Assembly: GCA_019914995.1 (NCBI GenBank)
Contig: CM034132.1
Location: 3,784,501-3,848,500 of the forward strand
Direction: 5' to 3'
Length of the DNA: 64,000 bases
Source: Acanthochlamys bracteata
Taxonomy: Eukaryota > Streptophyta > Magnoliopsida > Pandanales > Velloziaceae
Of this stretch, positions 26,690 through 38,753 are shown piece after piece. The notes under the pieces are model-generated. The model was not told the origin of the DNA. It did no database searches and saw only the letters and a program-made list of their open reading frames with translations. The position numbers and the translations under genes were made by a program. The number at the start of each line of letters is the position of its first letter. Position 1 is the first letter of the stretch.

Positions 26690-27065
26690 AGTGAGTGACT
26701 GTTCTACATGTGATCAGGATGGTGGTGTTCAATTACCTCATGAGTATGTTGAACTTAACATTTGTTGCATTGCTTCACATGTAGTTTTCATTTGTACTGT
26801 GGATCACTGTCATCCTTGTATATACCTTATGTTTTTCGATCAATTTTCGCAGATGATGTTAAATGAAAATGCTTCTCTTGCTCCATCTTGCTAAATGATC
26901 TATGCTTATGTAGGTAAACTGATTTCGTAGCTTATCATGAATTTTGCAATTCTGTAGCAATACCTATTAGCGGACAGCATCCTAGTTCATGCAACTTTAA
27001 TGGGGACTGTATTGATGGGAGGTGTCAATGCTCTCTTGGCCTTTTTGGACATGATTGCAGCAGAT
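26690..27065 (+). pseudogene. Leishmanolysin-like metalloprotease fragment (EGF exon)
   Basis: At 26958-27065 an exon-like piece encodes PISGQHPSSCNFNGDCIDGR followed by CQCSLGLFGHDCSR. This closely matches the cysteine-rich EGF-like segment behind the catalytic domain of plant leishmanolysin-like (M8) proteases. It is bordered by an acceptor-like TCTGTAG and a donor-like GTAAAT, so it kept intron edges and came by DNA duplication rather than from an mRNA. One expected Cys is His (GQH for GQC). About 220 bp upstream, near 26700-26770, CDQDGGVQLPHEYVELNIC may be the preceding exon. No catalytic HExxH region is present. The CACTA element begins 150 bp further on. Confidence 0.65.
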
Positions 27066-27689
27066 GTAAATTTATCGTACTCTTAAATTGCTCTTTATTT
27101 CTGAGGTTAGTGTAGTGGTAGACTGGTATGGCCATGAAACCAGGAATCCATCCGCAAAATGTTGATTAAAGAACATTGATTATGTATGCTTCATAAGTAT
27201 ATGGTGATAGACTTTCACTATAAGAAAATAGGTCATTAGCGACTGAAAAAAACGGTTGCTAATGAAGCCAAACAACGACCAGAGCGAGAGTGGTCGCTGT
27301 TATAAAACTAATAACAGCTAGTACAACAAACAGTCGCTAATATTTACGCATCAACAACCAAGCTACTGTCGTGATCGCTAGTACTTCTAATATCTAACAC
27401 TATTAGCTAGCAGAGTATTAGCGGCCAGATCATATAAGTCGCTAACTAACAATAATAGCTACCAAAATTGGGTTATTTGCTGTTATCCACCAAACAACGA
27501 CCAGCAACACCAACCGGTCGCTAAAACAATAGCGAGTACCATTGACGCTATTGCCTAAAATATTAGTGACCAGTTTCATGGTTGGTCGATATTTATTCAG
27601 ATTAATAACGACCGTTTAATTCGTGGTTGCCATTGCTGTAAGATCGGTAGCGAGCGACTAGATTATGTCTGATCGCTATTGGTAAGCAA

Positions 27690-28450
27690 TAGTGATCAAC
27701 AGCTTTATTTGATCTCTATTATTATAAAAAAATATTAAAACTAATCAATAAAATTTATTTATCAAAATCTAAATCATTAGATGTGATTTATATTTTTCAT
27801 ATATCATATTGACAAAAATTTAGATCATTTGGATGATGTTTTGTTTTTAATCAAAATAAAAAATTGATAAACATATATGATTTAATAATTTATTAGCATA
27901 ATTCGGAGCAATAGCTTATATCCAAACTTGATGAAAATTTGTGTGAATAATAATATTATAGTATATAATGTATTCAACGGTATAGATATCTATTTTATTC
28001 TTATAATTGTGTGAATTGAGTAAATGAGTAAACAGCAATAGGACGAGTTAGTCCAAAAACATAATACTTAAATTCTTTCATTATATTATTTAAGCAAACA
28101 GTCCTCCAATGTCATATTTCAAATAGATTATCTAAATTTTTGGATATATTCAATACTACAAAATTATTGTTACATAAGATTTTATATATTTGGATAACAG
28201 TTAATACTCTAATTTCAATCGTATAAATTGTTCAACCGTATACATTCATTGATTATTTGTTATAATAGAGCATAAATATCATTTGAATAATCTAAAAATT
28301 TGTCAACAAGATATATGAAAAATATAAATCACATCTAGCAATTTATTTTATTAAATGACTTTTATTTAATTAATTTGAATATTTTACTTTTTTGAGCAAT
28401 ATGGATCATTATCAAAGTTGGTCCATAATGCTTTGATAATAGAGACCTAT
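27690..28450. repeat. Foldback module A inside the CACTA element
   Basis: The sequence GATGTGATTTATATTTTTCA near 27781 returns in inverted form as TGAAAAATATAAATCACATC near 28316. Flanking segments (GATCATTTGGATGATGTTTT and AATATCATTTGAATAATC) are also inverted partners. The module is AT-rich and non-coding. Confidence 0.65.
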
Positions 28451-28469
28451 ATGGTCGCTATTACTTAAG

Positions 28470-29262
28470 AACATTAGCGACGAGATGTTTTACTGGTCGC
28501 TATTATTTTGGCAATAGGGATAAGCTTCATGTTAATTCCTATTACCTTATAAAATAAAAAAATTTAAATAATTAATAAATATATATTTAATAAAACAAAT
28601 TGTTAGATATGATTTATATTTTTTATATATCATGTTAGCAAAATTTTAATTTTATTTGGATGATGTTTTATGTTTTATAATAATAAAAGATTAATGGACA
28701 TATATGATTTAACAAATTGTAGGGTTAAATCATAGCGCTAAAATACATCCAAATGTGATAAAAAAATTTTAAATAGTAATGTTATCATATAGAATGTATG
28801 TGACGGTTTATGAAGTCTAGTTGAAATATAAAATGACACTATTTGTGAAATTAGTATAAAGAAAGAGTATAAGTATTATACTTACTAATTAAGTTGGCAT
28901 ATTGTTACTAACTCGTTTACCCAATTAATACAATATAAGAATAGAACAGGGATCAAATCGTTAGATATATTTAATACTATAATATCAATGTTAGGAATTT
29001 GATGATATTTGGATATATTTTGGTGTTATGATTTAATTCTTATACATTTCTAAATCATATACGTTCATCAAATATTTATTATGATGGAGTACAAAATATC
29101 ATCCAAATAATTTAAAATTTTATCAATATGATATATGAAAAATATAAATCATATACAACAGTTTAGATTTAATAATTATTTTTTATTAAATAATTTAATT
29201 TTTTATTTTTTTAAAGTATTAAGGATCAATTTTAAGCTTGGTTCCTAATACCAAATTAATAA
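28470..29262. repeat. Foldback module B inside the CACTA element
   Basis: This is a second inverted-repeat unit related to module A: ATGATTTATATTTTTTATAT near 28608 pairs with ATATGAAAAATATAAATCAT near 29132. Its outer ends, AGGGATAAGCTTCATG and its inverted partner at about 29225-29255 (GATCAATTTTAAGCTTGGTTCC), also pair. Modules A and B look like duplicates that diverged. Confidence 0.6.
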
Positions 29263-29284
29263 GTGCACTGCTAGCTCCCATCTA

Positions 29285-29485
29285 AAAAGAATTTCAATAT
29301 CCCTCCCCTCTTCCCCTAGGCGAGATGCGCTGTCACACCCCCACCCCAACCCACGCCGGTGTGCCGCCTCTGATCGCATCCGGTGCTACCACCTGCTGCT
29401 GTCGCCAGCCGCCACTTTCTGCCGTCTGCTGCTCGTTGCCGCCTCCTGACGCCTATTGCCGCAGCTTGCCGCGTCTGCTGCTATG
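29285..29485. other. GC-rich islet inside the CACTA element
   Basis: About 200 bp rich in C and CTG/GCC triplets (CCACCTGCTGCTGTCGCCAG, TGCTGCTCGTTGCCGCC) sits in otherwise AT-rich transposon DNA. No frame matches a protein I know. It could be captured host DNA, a promoter/CpG-type segment or expanded triplets. Confidence 0.5.
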
Positions 29486-29799
29486 ATCCGATTTTAGATA
29501 ATTTATAGAATTTGATTTAAAGCTAATAGAATATTTACTTTGCTAATATTAAATTTAAAGTTATGATAATTAATAAATAAATTTTATAAATTGTAATTAA
29601 TAGTAATGTTTAGGTAATCTTGTACGAAAGTTTTTTGTAAGAAATTAATTTTGTACTTAGGATGTTAATGATTCTTTTGTAGTATGTTAATGTTCCTCTA
29701 ATTATGAATAAAATTAATTTTGAAATGAATAAATCAACTAAGTAGTTCTATGTATATATCTTCTTATAGGAATGGATAAGAGTTGGATGGAAATTAAAA

Positions 29800-30600
29800 T
29801 AAAGTGAGCAAAGAGTATATTAATGTATTTAAAATTTTATGAAGTTTGCATAGAAAAAATTTAGGATTTAGAAAATTTAATCTAGAATAACTTAGTTTAA
29901 AACAAAATATGGGGCTAAAATACATTTAAGTTATGAAACGGCACAAGATTGGCACCGACACGATCGACTTGACGAGTGTGACTTATAGAAAAAGTCGTCA
30001 TCAAATTTGGAGTTCCCAGAAGTACTTTTAGATTTTAAAAATGTTAATATAGAGTAACTTAGGTATTTAATAATATAGGGGTTAAAATATAAATTAAGCC
30101 CTCAAATGGTACGAAATTAGAGCCAACACGATCAACTTGATGAGTGTGACTTGTAGATTGAGTCGAAATCAAATTTGGTGGTTTAAGGAATAAGTTAGAA
30201 GCAGGTTTAGATTTTAAAGATCTTAATATAGAAAAGTTAGATTAAAACAACATAGAAAGTCAAAATGTAAACTAGCCCTCAAATGGAACGAAATCGGCTT
30301 GACCTGTGTGATTTGTAGAAAGAGTCGAAATCAAATTTGGAGGTTCGAGGATAAGTTAGAAGAAAATTTAAGTTTTAAAAATTTTAATATAAAATAGCTT
30401 AGTTTAAAATAACATAGAGGGTAAAAATCTAAATGAAGTAATTAAGTAGCACGAAATTGGCGCAAATATGATCGGCTCGACGAGTGTGACTTGTAAGAAG
30501 AGTTGGAATCAAATATTAAGATCTGAGGAGTAAGTTTGAAACAAATTTAGATTTTAGAGATATTAATATAGAATAGTTTAGATATTTATTTCAGTACATA
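29800..30600. repeat. Tandem array of about 170-bp units inside the CACTA element
   Basis: The phrase GACGAGTGTGACTTGTAG and variants occurs at 29974, 30142, 30304 and 30482, spaced 168, 162 and 178 bp apart. Each is followed by GTCGAAATCAAATTTGG, TTTAGATTTTAAAGATNTTAATATAG and a CCCTCAAATGG-ACGAAAT block. A partial unit precedes the first. Units have diverged by substitutions and short gaps. Confidence 0.8.
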
Positions 30601-31479
30601 GATAAATGTTATTAATCCTATTCTATTTGTTTTCATTTCAGATTCACTGATTGTTTACTCTTGTTTGAGGAGAAGGGTGCCCTTGGTGATTGGTTATTTT
30701 GTTAGGTTATTATATTAGAGTAATATAATGTAATACTTTTATGTATTTTATATTTATTGTATGAGAATAATGATATAATTTAAAATAGATTTAGTATTGA
30801 CTATATTTTTTATTTGTTGAATGAGAATTTAGTTTTGGTAATATTTAGTATTGAATTAGTATGTGATAATATATTTCATTATAATATAAACAAAAAATGA
30901 ATGCAAAAATTAAATTGCGACCAAAAAAGAATAGTTGCTGACTTCAATAACAATGACCAGCTGAACCTGATCGCTAATGGATAAAAATTGGAGCATTAGT
31001 GACCGGTGCACAAAGGTCGCTAAAATAAAAATTAGCGATTTCAAAATAAGCAGTCGCTAATTTCCAAACAATAAGCATATTAGCAACTAGCGGTTGGCTG
31101 TCGTTATAACGTCATCGACTATTGGTTACAAGTCGAAACTGCTTGCTAAAGCGACTAGACAGGCTGGTTGCTAAAGTCAATACTAGCGACCGTCAGTTAA
31201 CGGTCGTTGATGTAGTCATTAGCGCCTGCTATTATCTGGCTGCTATTTTTAAACCAACAGCGATTGTTTGACCATGTCGCTAATAATTGAATAGTGACGG
31301 TAGTTGTTGTTGCAATCATTAGCGACGATTCGTCTCAGCTGGTCGTTAAAAGCTTCAGCGATTAAGCTAGCGCGACTAGTTTGACGACTATCATTTTATG
31401 TTCCTAAAAACTTTAGTGACCGTTATTGATTATTAGCGACCAGTTTTTGTGGTCGCCTTTAGTGTTTTCTCTTATAGTG

Positions 31480-32459
31480 CGTTTGACAAAAGAAAGTTGA
31501 TTGCTGATTGGCCTTGGTTGTGGTTGTCCTAATTAACTATTTGTTAATGTTGCAGGTTATTGTTGTGGTTGTCTTTGTTGTCAATGGTTGTTTTTGTTAT
31601 TCTTACTACGGCAGCATTCCTTATATATGGGCAGATTGTAGTATTTAAAGTATAATATCTTAGTTACAATCTTTATTACTATGAATATGCATGTCATTCA
31701 CTTTCATTACTAAATGTGGATATAAACATATGTTTACATATGTATTCTTTATATGTAAATTATGCTATTGTATTTCTAAAACTGTACCATTGTAATTTTT
31801 AGATGTTTGATTATGTTAAAAAAAATATTATTTTATATATAAAAAATATTAATTTATAAAAAGTTCATTATGTTATTTTATTTATAATTCAGTTATTATT
31901 AAAAATATTGATAACTTTTTTTAAAAAATTGTTAAATCTAAAAAGTTCAATAATTTATAAAAAAAAGACTTAAAGAATTTAATGATATATTACTTATTAT
32001 ATACTAAAGATATTTTAGTGATTATATTTTATTCAGATATAAGTATAAGTTAACCAAATATAGTTTTAGCTTTAGGTTCAAATTGTTTAATAACATATAT
32101 CTAAATATTTTCTCAGTAAACTATTTTTTAACTTAATCTCCATCGCAGCTTAAAGTCAAATAAAATAATTTTAACCTTCAAATTTCAGCTTAGCCAAACA
32201 GGAACAAGGATTGTTTTGGATTGCTTTTTCCCAATTTTTCCAATCTTCTTTTCTAATTCTCAAGCTAGAAAAAAGCTATTACGGTACTCTAAATTTTATT
32301 TTAAAAGTTTGGAGAATATGATTAAATTTTATATCAATAAATAATAATATACATAACTCTTTTAAAAATTTAAAAATGGGGCAGCTTGTTGGAATAAAAC
32401 TTATTTTCTTCAAAAGCTTTATTTTTTCAAAATCTCCAAAATAGGTCCTCCATCAGTCC
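31480..32459. other. AT-rich intergenic DNA right of the CACTA element
   Basis: At 31556-31650 a GCAG acceptor-like site precedes a short frame with a hydrophobic stretch (LLSMVVFVILTTAAFLIYG). It may be a leftover of the gene interrupted by the CACTA insertion, but I cannot assign it. The rest is AT-rich with no feature. Confidence 0.3.
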
Positions 32460-33617
32460 AAATTAGCTTCGTATTACTGATCGAATTTTGTTTTAGTTGT
32501 AATTTCTTATACCATATATTTCAAAATTATATATTTGAATTAATTGTTTATGGATTTTTTATTAAAATTTTAACTATTAGTTGATCTAAAATATTAATAT
32601 GTTACACTGATAAAATTCATTGATTGGCATGTTAAGTTTTATTCCATCATATAGAAAATAAATACATGGATATTATTTAACAATCTTTGGGTACCATATC
32701 GGAGCAATAAATTATATCCAACTTTCATGAAATTTTGTGTTTATAATGAGTTGATGGTATAAAGTATATAATGACTTAGATCTTCGATTTCAAACTTAAA
32801 ATTGTGAGATTTGAATAATAGAGATAGTCACACTAAGAAGAGTACACTAGGTTTCACAATACTTTAGTGTTACATCACATTATTTACAAGTCGATCTCGT
32901 ACTCTATCATTTGAAGTTTGGCATTGAAGATCTAATCAGTTAAAGATAATCAACATTACCAAATTGGCAATACAATTTATAGACATCACACATAATTCAA
33001 TTCTCTAATTTATAACAAAAATTTGTTGAACAAGTATTCATTTATTATATTTTCTATTTGATGGAGTACAAAGTAATATACAAATTGTATACAATATTAG
33101 CAATGTTGTACATCCAACATTTAATAGTTCAGATTTTAATAGAACTTATAAATAATTAATTTTAAAATATAATTTTGGAATATATTAGTGAGCATTACCA
33201 ACTAGACGAGTTGTGCCGTTGGTAATGTGGTACCAACTATCATTATATAGTCGATAACATATTGATAATATCGACTAGGTTCTCCTTCTATGGAAAATGG
33301 TATACCGTTTGGAACACTACATTAGCAATACTACTTACTTAACTGGTTCAGTTGACAATGGTATTACTCACTACTTCCATCACTGTAAGTAATGGCTTTA
33401 TCTTATCGCATATTTTAGTCAGTAATATTTTGTTAACTTACTAGCACTAATTAGTAAACGTAAAATCGACTGCTGGAAGTTTCAGTCGATGACTATCTTT
33501 TTTACTGACTAGTTACTATTTTAATGGTACAGGTTAAAACAATAACGAGTGAATTTTTTTAATCAGTATTGGTGTGTTACTAGCGACTACTTTTTTTTGT
33601 CGACTTTTATAATAGGT
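32460..33617. repeat. Diverged relative of the CACTA internal module with a CACTA-like right end
   Basis: GGAGCAATAAATTATATCC and the following roughly 80 bp at 32700 resemble GGAGCAATAGCTTATATCC at 27905 inside the CACTA element. Further right, 33190-33610 has repeated GGTAATG / CATTACC phrases and ends with TACTAGCGACTAC and GTCGACTTTTATAATAG, which recalls a worn CACTA terminus. A matching left terminus was not found, so this is probably a truncated element. Confidence 0.45.
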
Positions 33618-36049
33618 AAAAGATTTAGCAAATTTTCTATTTTTGTAAAAAAGTAGCAAAACTAATGCAATCTTGTTTTCCAAATATACAAAAGTCATAA
33701 AAGTTAAGATGTGTACATTTCTGAATGTAGTCTAACCTCTTATGCCATAAATTCTAAGATGAACAACATTCAACTCATTATTACAGACTATAACATATAA
33801 TTTGCACAAAGTCTGGCAACGCTTAGCTCTAACAATCACATCTAGCACTTAGTTAACTTCATACTTCTATTGCCAATATAATAATCATAACCTTATAGGT
33901 TGAGAATACCTACACAAATCATATCGACGTAATTTGAGGCCATGTCTTATATCTTTTAACTATAAGTAACTCCTCAGACTAATTTGAAGGCAAATACCTT
34001 TAATGAAATTTTTGGAGTAACTCACGTTCCCATATTTTCTAATCTAAGGTCATTTGTTCTTTGAGTTTCGCATAACTCCCGTTTTTTAAAAATTCACTAA
34101 ACACCATGTCAAGACTATTGGAGTGTAGGCATTTCACCAGAGTAAGAATTTCTGCATCATGATATGATATTGTAGTAAGATCGAAGTTTCTTCTTTCTTC
34201 TGGTCTATGTCTTTTTTTTGTTGTCTCTTTTATACTTCACAATATCTCTTCATATCGCATTCTCTGTTATGATATGATAAATACCTCTAAATTTAGATTT
34301 TGATCGACTGTGTTCTCCGTGAGGATCTCTTAGATCTCTGCTTTTGCTATTCTTATACTCTATGACGCAAATTTGATCACTATCTGTGTATGAAAAATTT
34401 TTGCTTATTTTTTTATTAAACATGGCACATATAGTATTTAATATAGTAAGAACACTATTAATAAAAGAAATACATATAGTCGTCGTGACGTCTCCCATTT
34501 ATCTAAAGAAGTATCCAAAAATAATAACAACTACAGATCGTCATCAATAGTTATATTTATAGTAGCTAGTTGTTCGAGCTTCTTTTGGAACCATATGATT
34601 GATTTTTTATGTATGACTAGAAACTATTATTTAAAAATTTGGATGAACTAATGGTTTGAATATAATTATACAAATCCTCACAAAAAAAATAATCATACAC
34701 ATAGCAGACAATTAGCAGATTACACGATAGGAAGATATTTCACCTACAAACTAGCCGCATCATAACCAACCAACTATATCTATAATATATTCTTCATTGA
34801 ACACAAGATAAAATTGATTAAGAAATAGAATCGAGCATTGAGCGTTAACAGAGAAAAACAAAAGACTCGATAGTCTACTACTTTACTACTACTCGCCAAT
34901 AGAAAGTAAACCGAGCCAATGACCATCTTACAATTTTTATAGACGATTTCAAACATACTGCTGACTCCACATGAGCACAAGCTTTTGATCAGAGTTAGGC
35001 CATCATACCAATAACAAACTTCATATCATGTGTTGATTAAATACATGATAAAAGAAAACAAAAAACACAAGATGAAGGAGCTATCTTGACAAACTTCACT
35101 AACATTACATCAATGTGCTAACTTTTCAGTTCAATTTCCCTTCACGAAAAAATTATTGATTCAAATACATGTAGATATCATACAAAATTTTACTATTTTG
35201 CCACAATATTGCATCACAAATTGAGTACATTGAGCTATTACGCAATTGATGAACAAATTCAAATAGTGGAGCTAACTGCAAACTAAGTTCATCGGAACCC
35301 AAACAACAAGTTACGGGAACAACACTTGTCATACGAACAATTTTAGTTCGAAGAATTCAAATTGGATCAAGTCTCAACCCAATTCAAGCTTAAGTCACCC
35401 TTTCACTAGGGCTACATCAAACAAAAAGAAACTCTCCGGCAGATGAGATGACATAGGAACAAGTAGAAAACTCAATTTACTGAAGCCTTGCATTTAATGA
35501 TGTAGGGAAGATCAAATCAAAACCACGCTGAGGTGAATTAAATGATAGAGAAGGATAGCTAAAGATTTATTAAGGGTTCTACAGAACATCTCACTTTTCA
35601 AACTGTTTAGAAGCTCAACGATATGACGTGGACGGGAGCATTGCACGAGGACGACTCGATAAGACACTGTTGCCAACACGCTGAAGTAACAGAAAGAATT
35701 TCAGCCACTTGAAGTTCAAACTTTAGTTAAAGAGAAGAATAATATAAAACGAAGGATTGGTAATAAAAATAGAAAGCAAGTGAGAGCGAAAAGGAGTTTA
35801 GAGAGAAGATATTTAATTGAGCAAATAGAGTAATACTACTACTCACCACTACATAGTCTGAGTTACTAAGTACAATTTTTAGGCATTTCGTTTAAATCTT
35901 GTCACTGTGTTTATACTAAACTTGACTCAATTATGTGAGATTAGTCTAGTGCTTCAAATCTGTGACCCTAATAACTACGTAAGAAGTGTTTAAATGCATG
36001 TTGCACTTGAAAATAGGGCTTGGCTAAGCCTATATTATGTTACTAATTT
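33618..36049. other. Intergenic region, no gene recognised
   Basis: I see no reading frame with recognisable similarity and no clear element boundaries. Composition is moderately AT-rich. Parts of about 35560-36050 may belong to the LTR remnant that follows. Confidence 0.35.
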
Positions 36050-36345
36050 TCTATGTGTGCTACTAAGGTGTACAAAAGACAGAGTGTCGAGGCTGCTGAT
36101 TGGTTTGTTTTGAGGATATAACCAGTCAGGCAAGCGTGCTTGGTTAAGCACACATTACCTTGGTGATTGTAACTTTTTAAAATATTAGTGAATTTTCACT
36201 CTTAACAAAGAGTGACCGTGAACATATACAAAAAGGTTTTTCCGAACCACATAAAATTTTGCATGCTTGTGGTTATGAAAGTTGCTTAGTATTTTATTTT
36301 GTTTTGAGTCATGTCAAAATGACATTTCTCCTTTTGGAGAAAATT
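36050..36345 (+). mobile_element. Copia-type LTR remnant (fossil)
   Basis: The stretch contains the sequence order typical of Copia LTR 3' halves: GTGCTTGGTTAAGCAC, then CTTGGTGATTGTAAC, AACAAAGAGTGACCGTGAAC and TTTTTCCGAACCACATAAA. The same order occurs near 46840-46985, so both belong to one family or close relatives. No internal retroelement genes adjoin it. It is a broken remnant with ends not definable by eye, and its divergence from the other copy suggests considerable age. Confidence 0.55.
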
Positions 36346-37819
36346 GCCTACACATAATCGACTACATACTTATTATCATGTACTAAATTCTCTCTATTCA
36401 TCCCTGTCAGCTAACATCACTTTATATTCATCTCTGTTAGCTAACTACTACTATCATAATGCTACATGTAGGAAATACAATTACAAAAAATTTTAGATAT
36501 TAACTCCATTCATCCCTCTTATTTTTAGTTGATTGTTAAGTTTGGGCAACAACTTCACCATGGAAATTATATATATGCTCGCATAATCTCGTACCATACT
36601 TATAGCTCAACTGTAAGCTTTTTGATTAAGAAGGTTTTCTATGCCGATGTGTTCTTCTCAAACAAAGTTTATAACTTCATCAAAAAAACAAAAAATATTT
36701 TGTCTCTTTAGACACATTTGGGAATACGTTATCATCTATTTATTATTTATATGATCAATAGCTTTTCGGTTCAACTTCATCCAGTTAATGTGTTTATAGT
36801 AGATAATGTCCTCATCCTTAGTTCTCACATCACTTAACTCGAATTTGCGAGTTTGATTATAAGACTATCACTATATCCTGTACTTATATCACTTAACAAC
36901 TTAACTCTAATACCACTTGAAAGATTTGAAAAATATATAAACTAACGATAATATATAAAAAATATAGTATAATAAGAGAATAATCTTATCAATAAAATTC
37001 TCAAAACTTGACAAATATAAGAACGTACAATAATCTCATTCTGACACAATAAATCTCTCACTCACAATATATTTGTACATTTATTTCACTTTAAACTTAA
37101 AGTGGAACACGTATCACTATGTATGCTTTGATGTGAAACGTATTTTTTCTTTTCTTGTCCCATTTCAAATAGTGAGATGGCTCCTCATTTTATAGGCATG
37201 GTTAGAATTTTCAAAATACATCTTACAATCTCCATAAAAGTTTTGTTAGAAATATCTTACTAATTTTATTATTTATGTTAATATTTCCAACAAAAATCGT
37301 ACAGCTAATATATTAAAATATATAGCATTTTATTATGGGCTGAACTTAACTCATGATAGATTATGGGAACACTTACAGTGCATTAAAGCACACCTTTATC
37401 TTCATTTTATGTTTCTATATTAATCTTTTTATACTATATATATATATAATATTATAAACTTTATATATGAATTATATATCATAAATCTATATATATATTT
37501 TTAGGTAAAAAATATAAATTTATTAGATAGAAAGTTTTTAAAATTTTTTTTATTTGAAGCATTCTCAAACATTTTCTAATATGGTAACTTTCATGAATGT
37601 CTCTGTAAATTATTAATTTGCGATTATTCGTCAATGCTTTTTTTATTGTCTTTGCTTCTTCTTTTTTAGCCGAAGAGAAATTGATAATCTGAATTTATCT
37701 AAATGTTGGTATGTTGGTTACAAAGCCCAGTAGGTTATCATCCTATGCCATATGGGCCGCCTCATGTAAAGTTGCCATAACAGGCTATTCATACGCGGCT
37801 CTATATTGGTAGTCCAACT
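36346..37819. other. AT-rich intergenic DNA left of the DJ-1 gene
   Basis: No gene or element with clear ends is seen. The last part abuts the hAT-like insertion that occupies the DJ-1 promoter position. Confidence 0.35.
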
Positions 37820-38678
37820 TAGGGGTGGTAATATATGATCCGACCCGAAAACGTGATCCGAAATCGACCCATTTAATCAGAACTATAATTAGAAAATTTG
37901 ACCCGTATAAATATATGGGTTGGGTTAGGATTGAACGAATTAGACCCGGTTATTAAAAGGGTCAACCTGAGTTAACCCGAAATTGACTCACCAATCCGAA
38001 TTAGCATATCTTGAAAGAATAATAATTGATTTTTTCTTTCGGTATATTAAAATATAAGCAACAAAAATAATCGATAATAATAATCTATAAATTATTTAAT
38101 TATATAGTCTTTATAATTAATTATTATTTTCTATATTTTAGTAAAATAGTGTAAGATGAGAATTATAATATTATCGAAAGTATTACTATATAGGTATTTT
38201 TGTAATGATGAATTTGAATTTCGTATAAAAATTTTTAACAAAATTTTGTTAAATAGCTATGTTTATCAAAATTTTTATCAAAATTATTAGTATATATTTA
38301 TAATTATAAAATTTCAGCTGTCAATACATATTTTTAAAAAATAAAATAAAATTTTTTGGATATTTAAGGACCGATAAAGATACTAAAAATACACATTTTG
38401 ATGAGCATTTATTATATCTCATCATTAAAAATATTGTGCACTTTCATTATAATTAATTTTATAATTTAGCTGAATTTTAAAAATATAAAATTAAACTTAA
38501 TAATTTTAATTATTAAATAAGTCGATCCGAATTTGATCCGATTATTAATAGGTTGGAATAAGATTAAATAATTTTGATCCGTATAAATTTATAAATTAAA
38601 TTAGAATTGAATAAATTTGATCCGATTATCAAATAGATTGATCCGAAATTAATTTATGAATCCAAATTGCCAACTTTA
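37820..38678 (+). mobile_element. hAT-like non-autonomous element, copy 1 (DJ-1 upstream)
   Basis: The 859-bp element begins TAGGGGTGGTAATATATG and ends ATTGCCAACTTTA, whose complement TAAAGTTGGCAAT is an imperfect partner of the left end. Flanks GTCCAACT (37812-37819) and TTCCAGCT (38679-38686) agree at six of eight bases, consistent with an aged 8-bp hAT target duplication. ATCCGAAAT / GACCCGTATAAAT motifs recur at both subterminal ends. It has no coding capacity. It aligns along its whole length with 40968-41829. It ends 75 bp before the DJ-1 start codon. Confidence 0.8.
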
Positions 38679-38753
38679 TTCCAGCTTATCACTGCGCGGA
38701 CCCAAACTCGATCAATCACGATAGTCCAGAACAATCTTCACGCGCTATTACAC

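Larger units (their letters stand above)
27216..31479. mobile_element. Non-autonomous CACTA (En/Spm) transposon, 4.26 kb
   Basis: The left end is CACTATAAGAAAATAGG. The right end ends in CTTATAGTG, which on the minus strand reads CACTATAAGAGAAAA. These are CACTA-type terminal inverted repeats. Both ends carry dense subterminal repeats of TTAGCGACC / GGTCGCTAAT in both orientations (about 27236-27720 and 30920-31470), the usual transposase-binding arrangement. The three bases on the left (TTT) and right (CGT) do not match, so the target duplication has decayed or the ends came from different copies. No transposase reading frame exists anywhere inside. The interior holds foldback modules, a GC-rich islet and a tandem array. 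Confidence 0.85.

Noticed and set aside
27216-27216. Three-base target duplication for the CACTA element
   Set aside because: Left flank TTT and right flank CGT do not match, so I do not claim one.
31556-31650. Short hydrophobic frame after an acceptor-like site
   Set aside because: It could be a last exon of an interrupted gene, but the match to any family is too weak.
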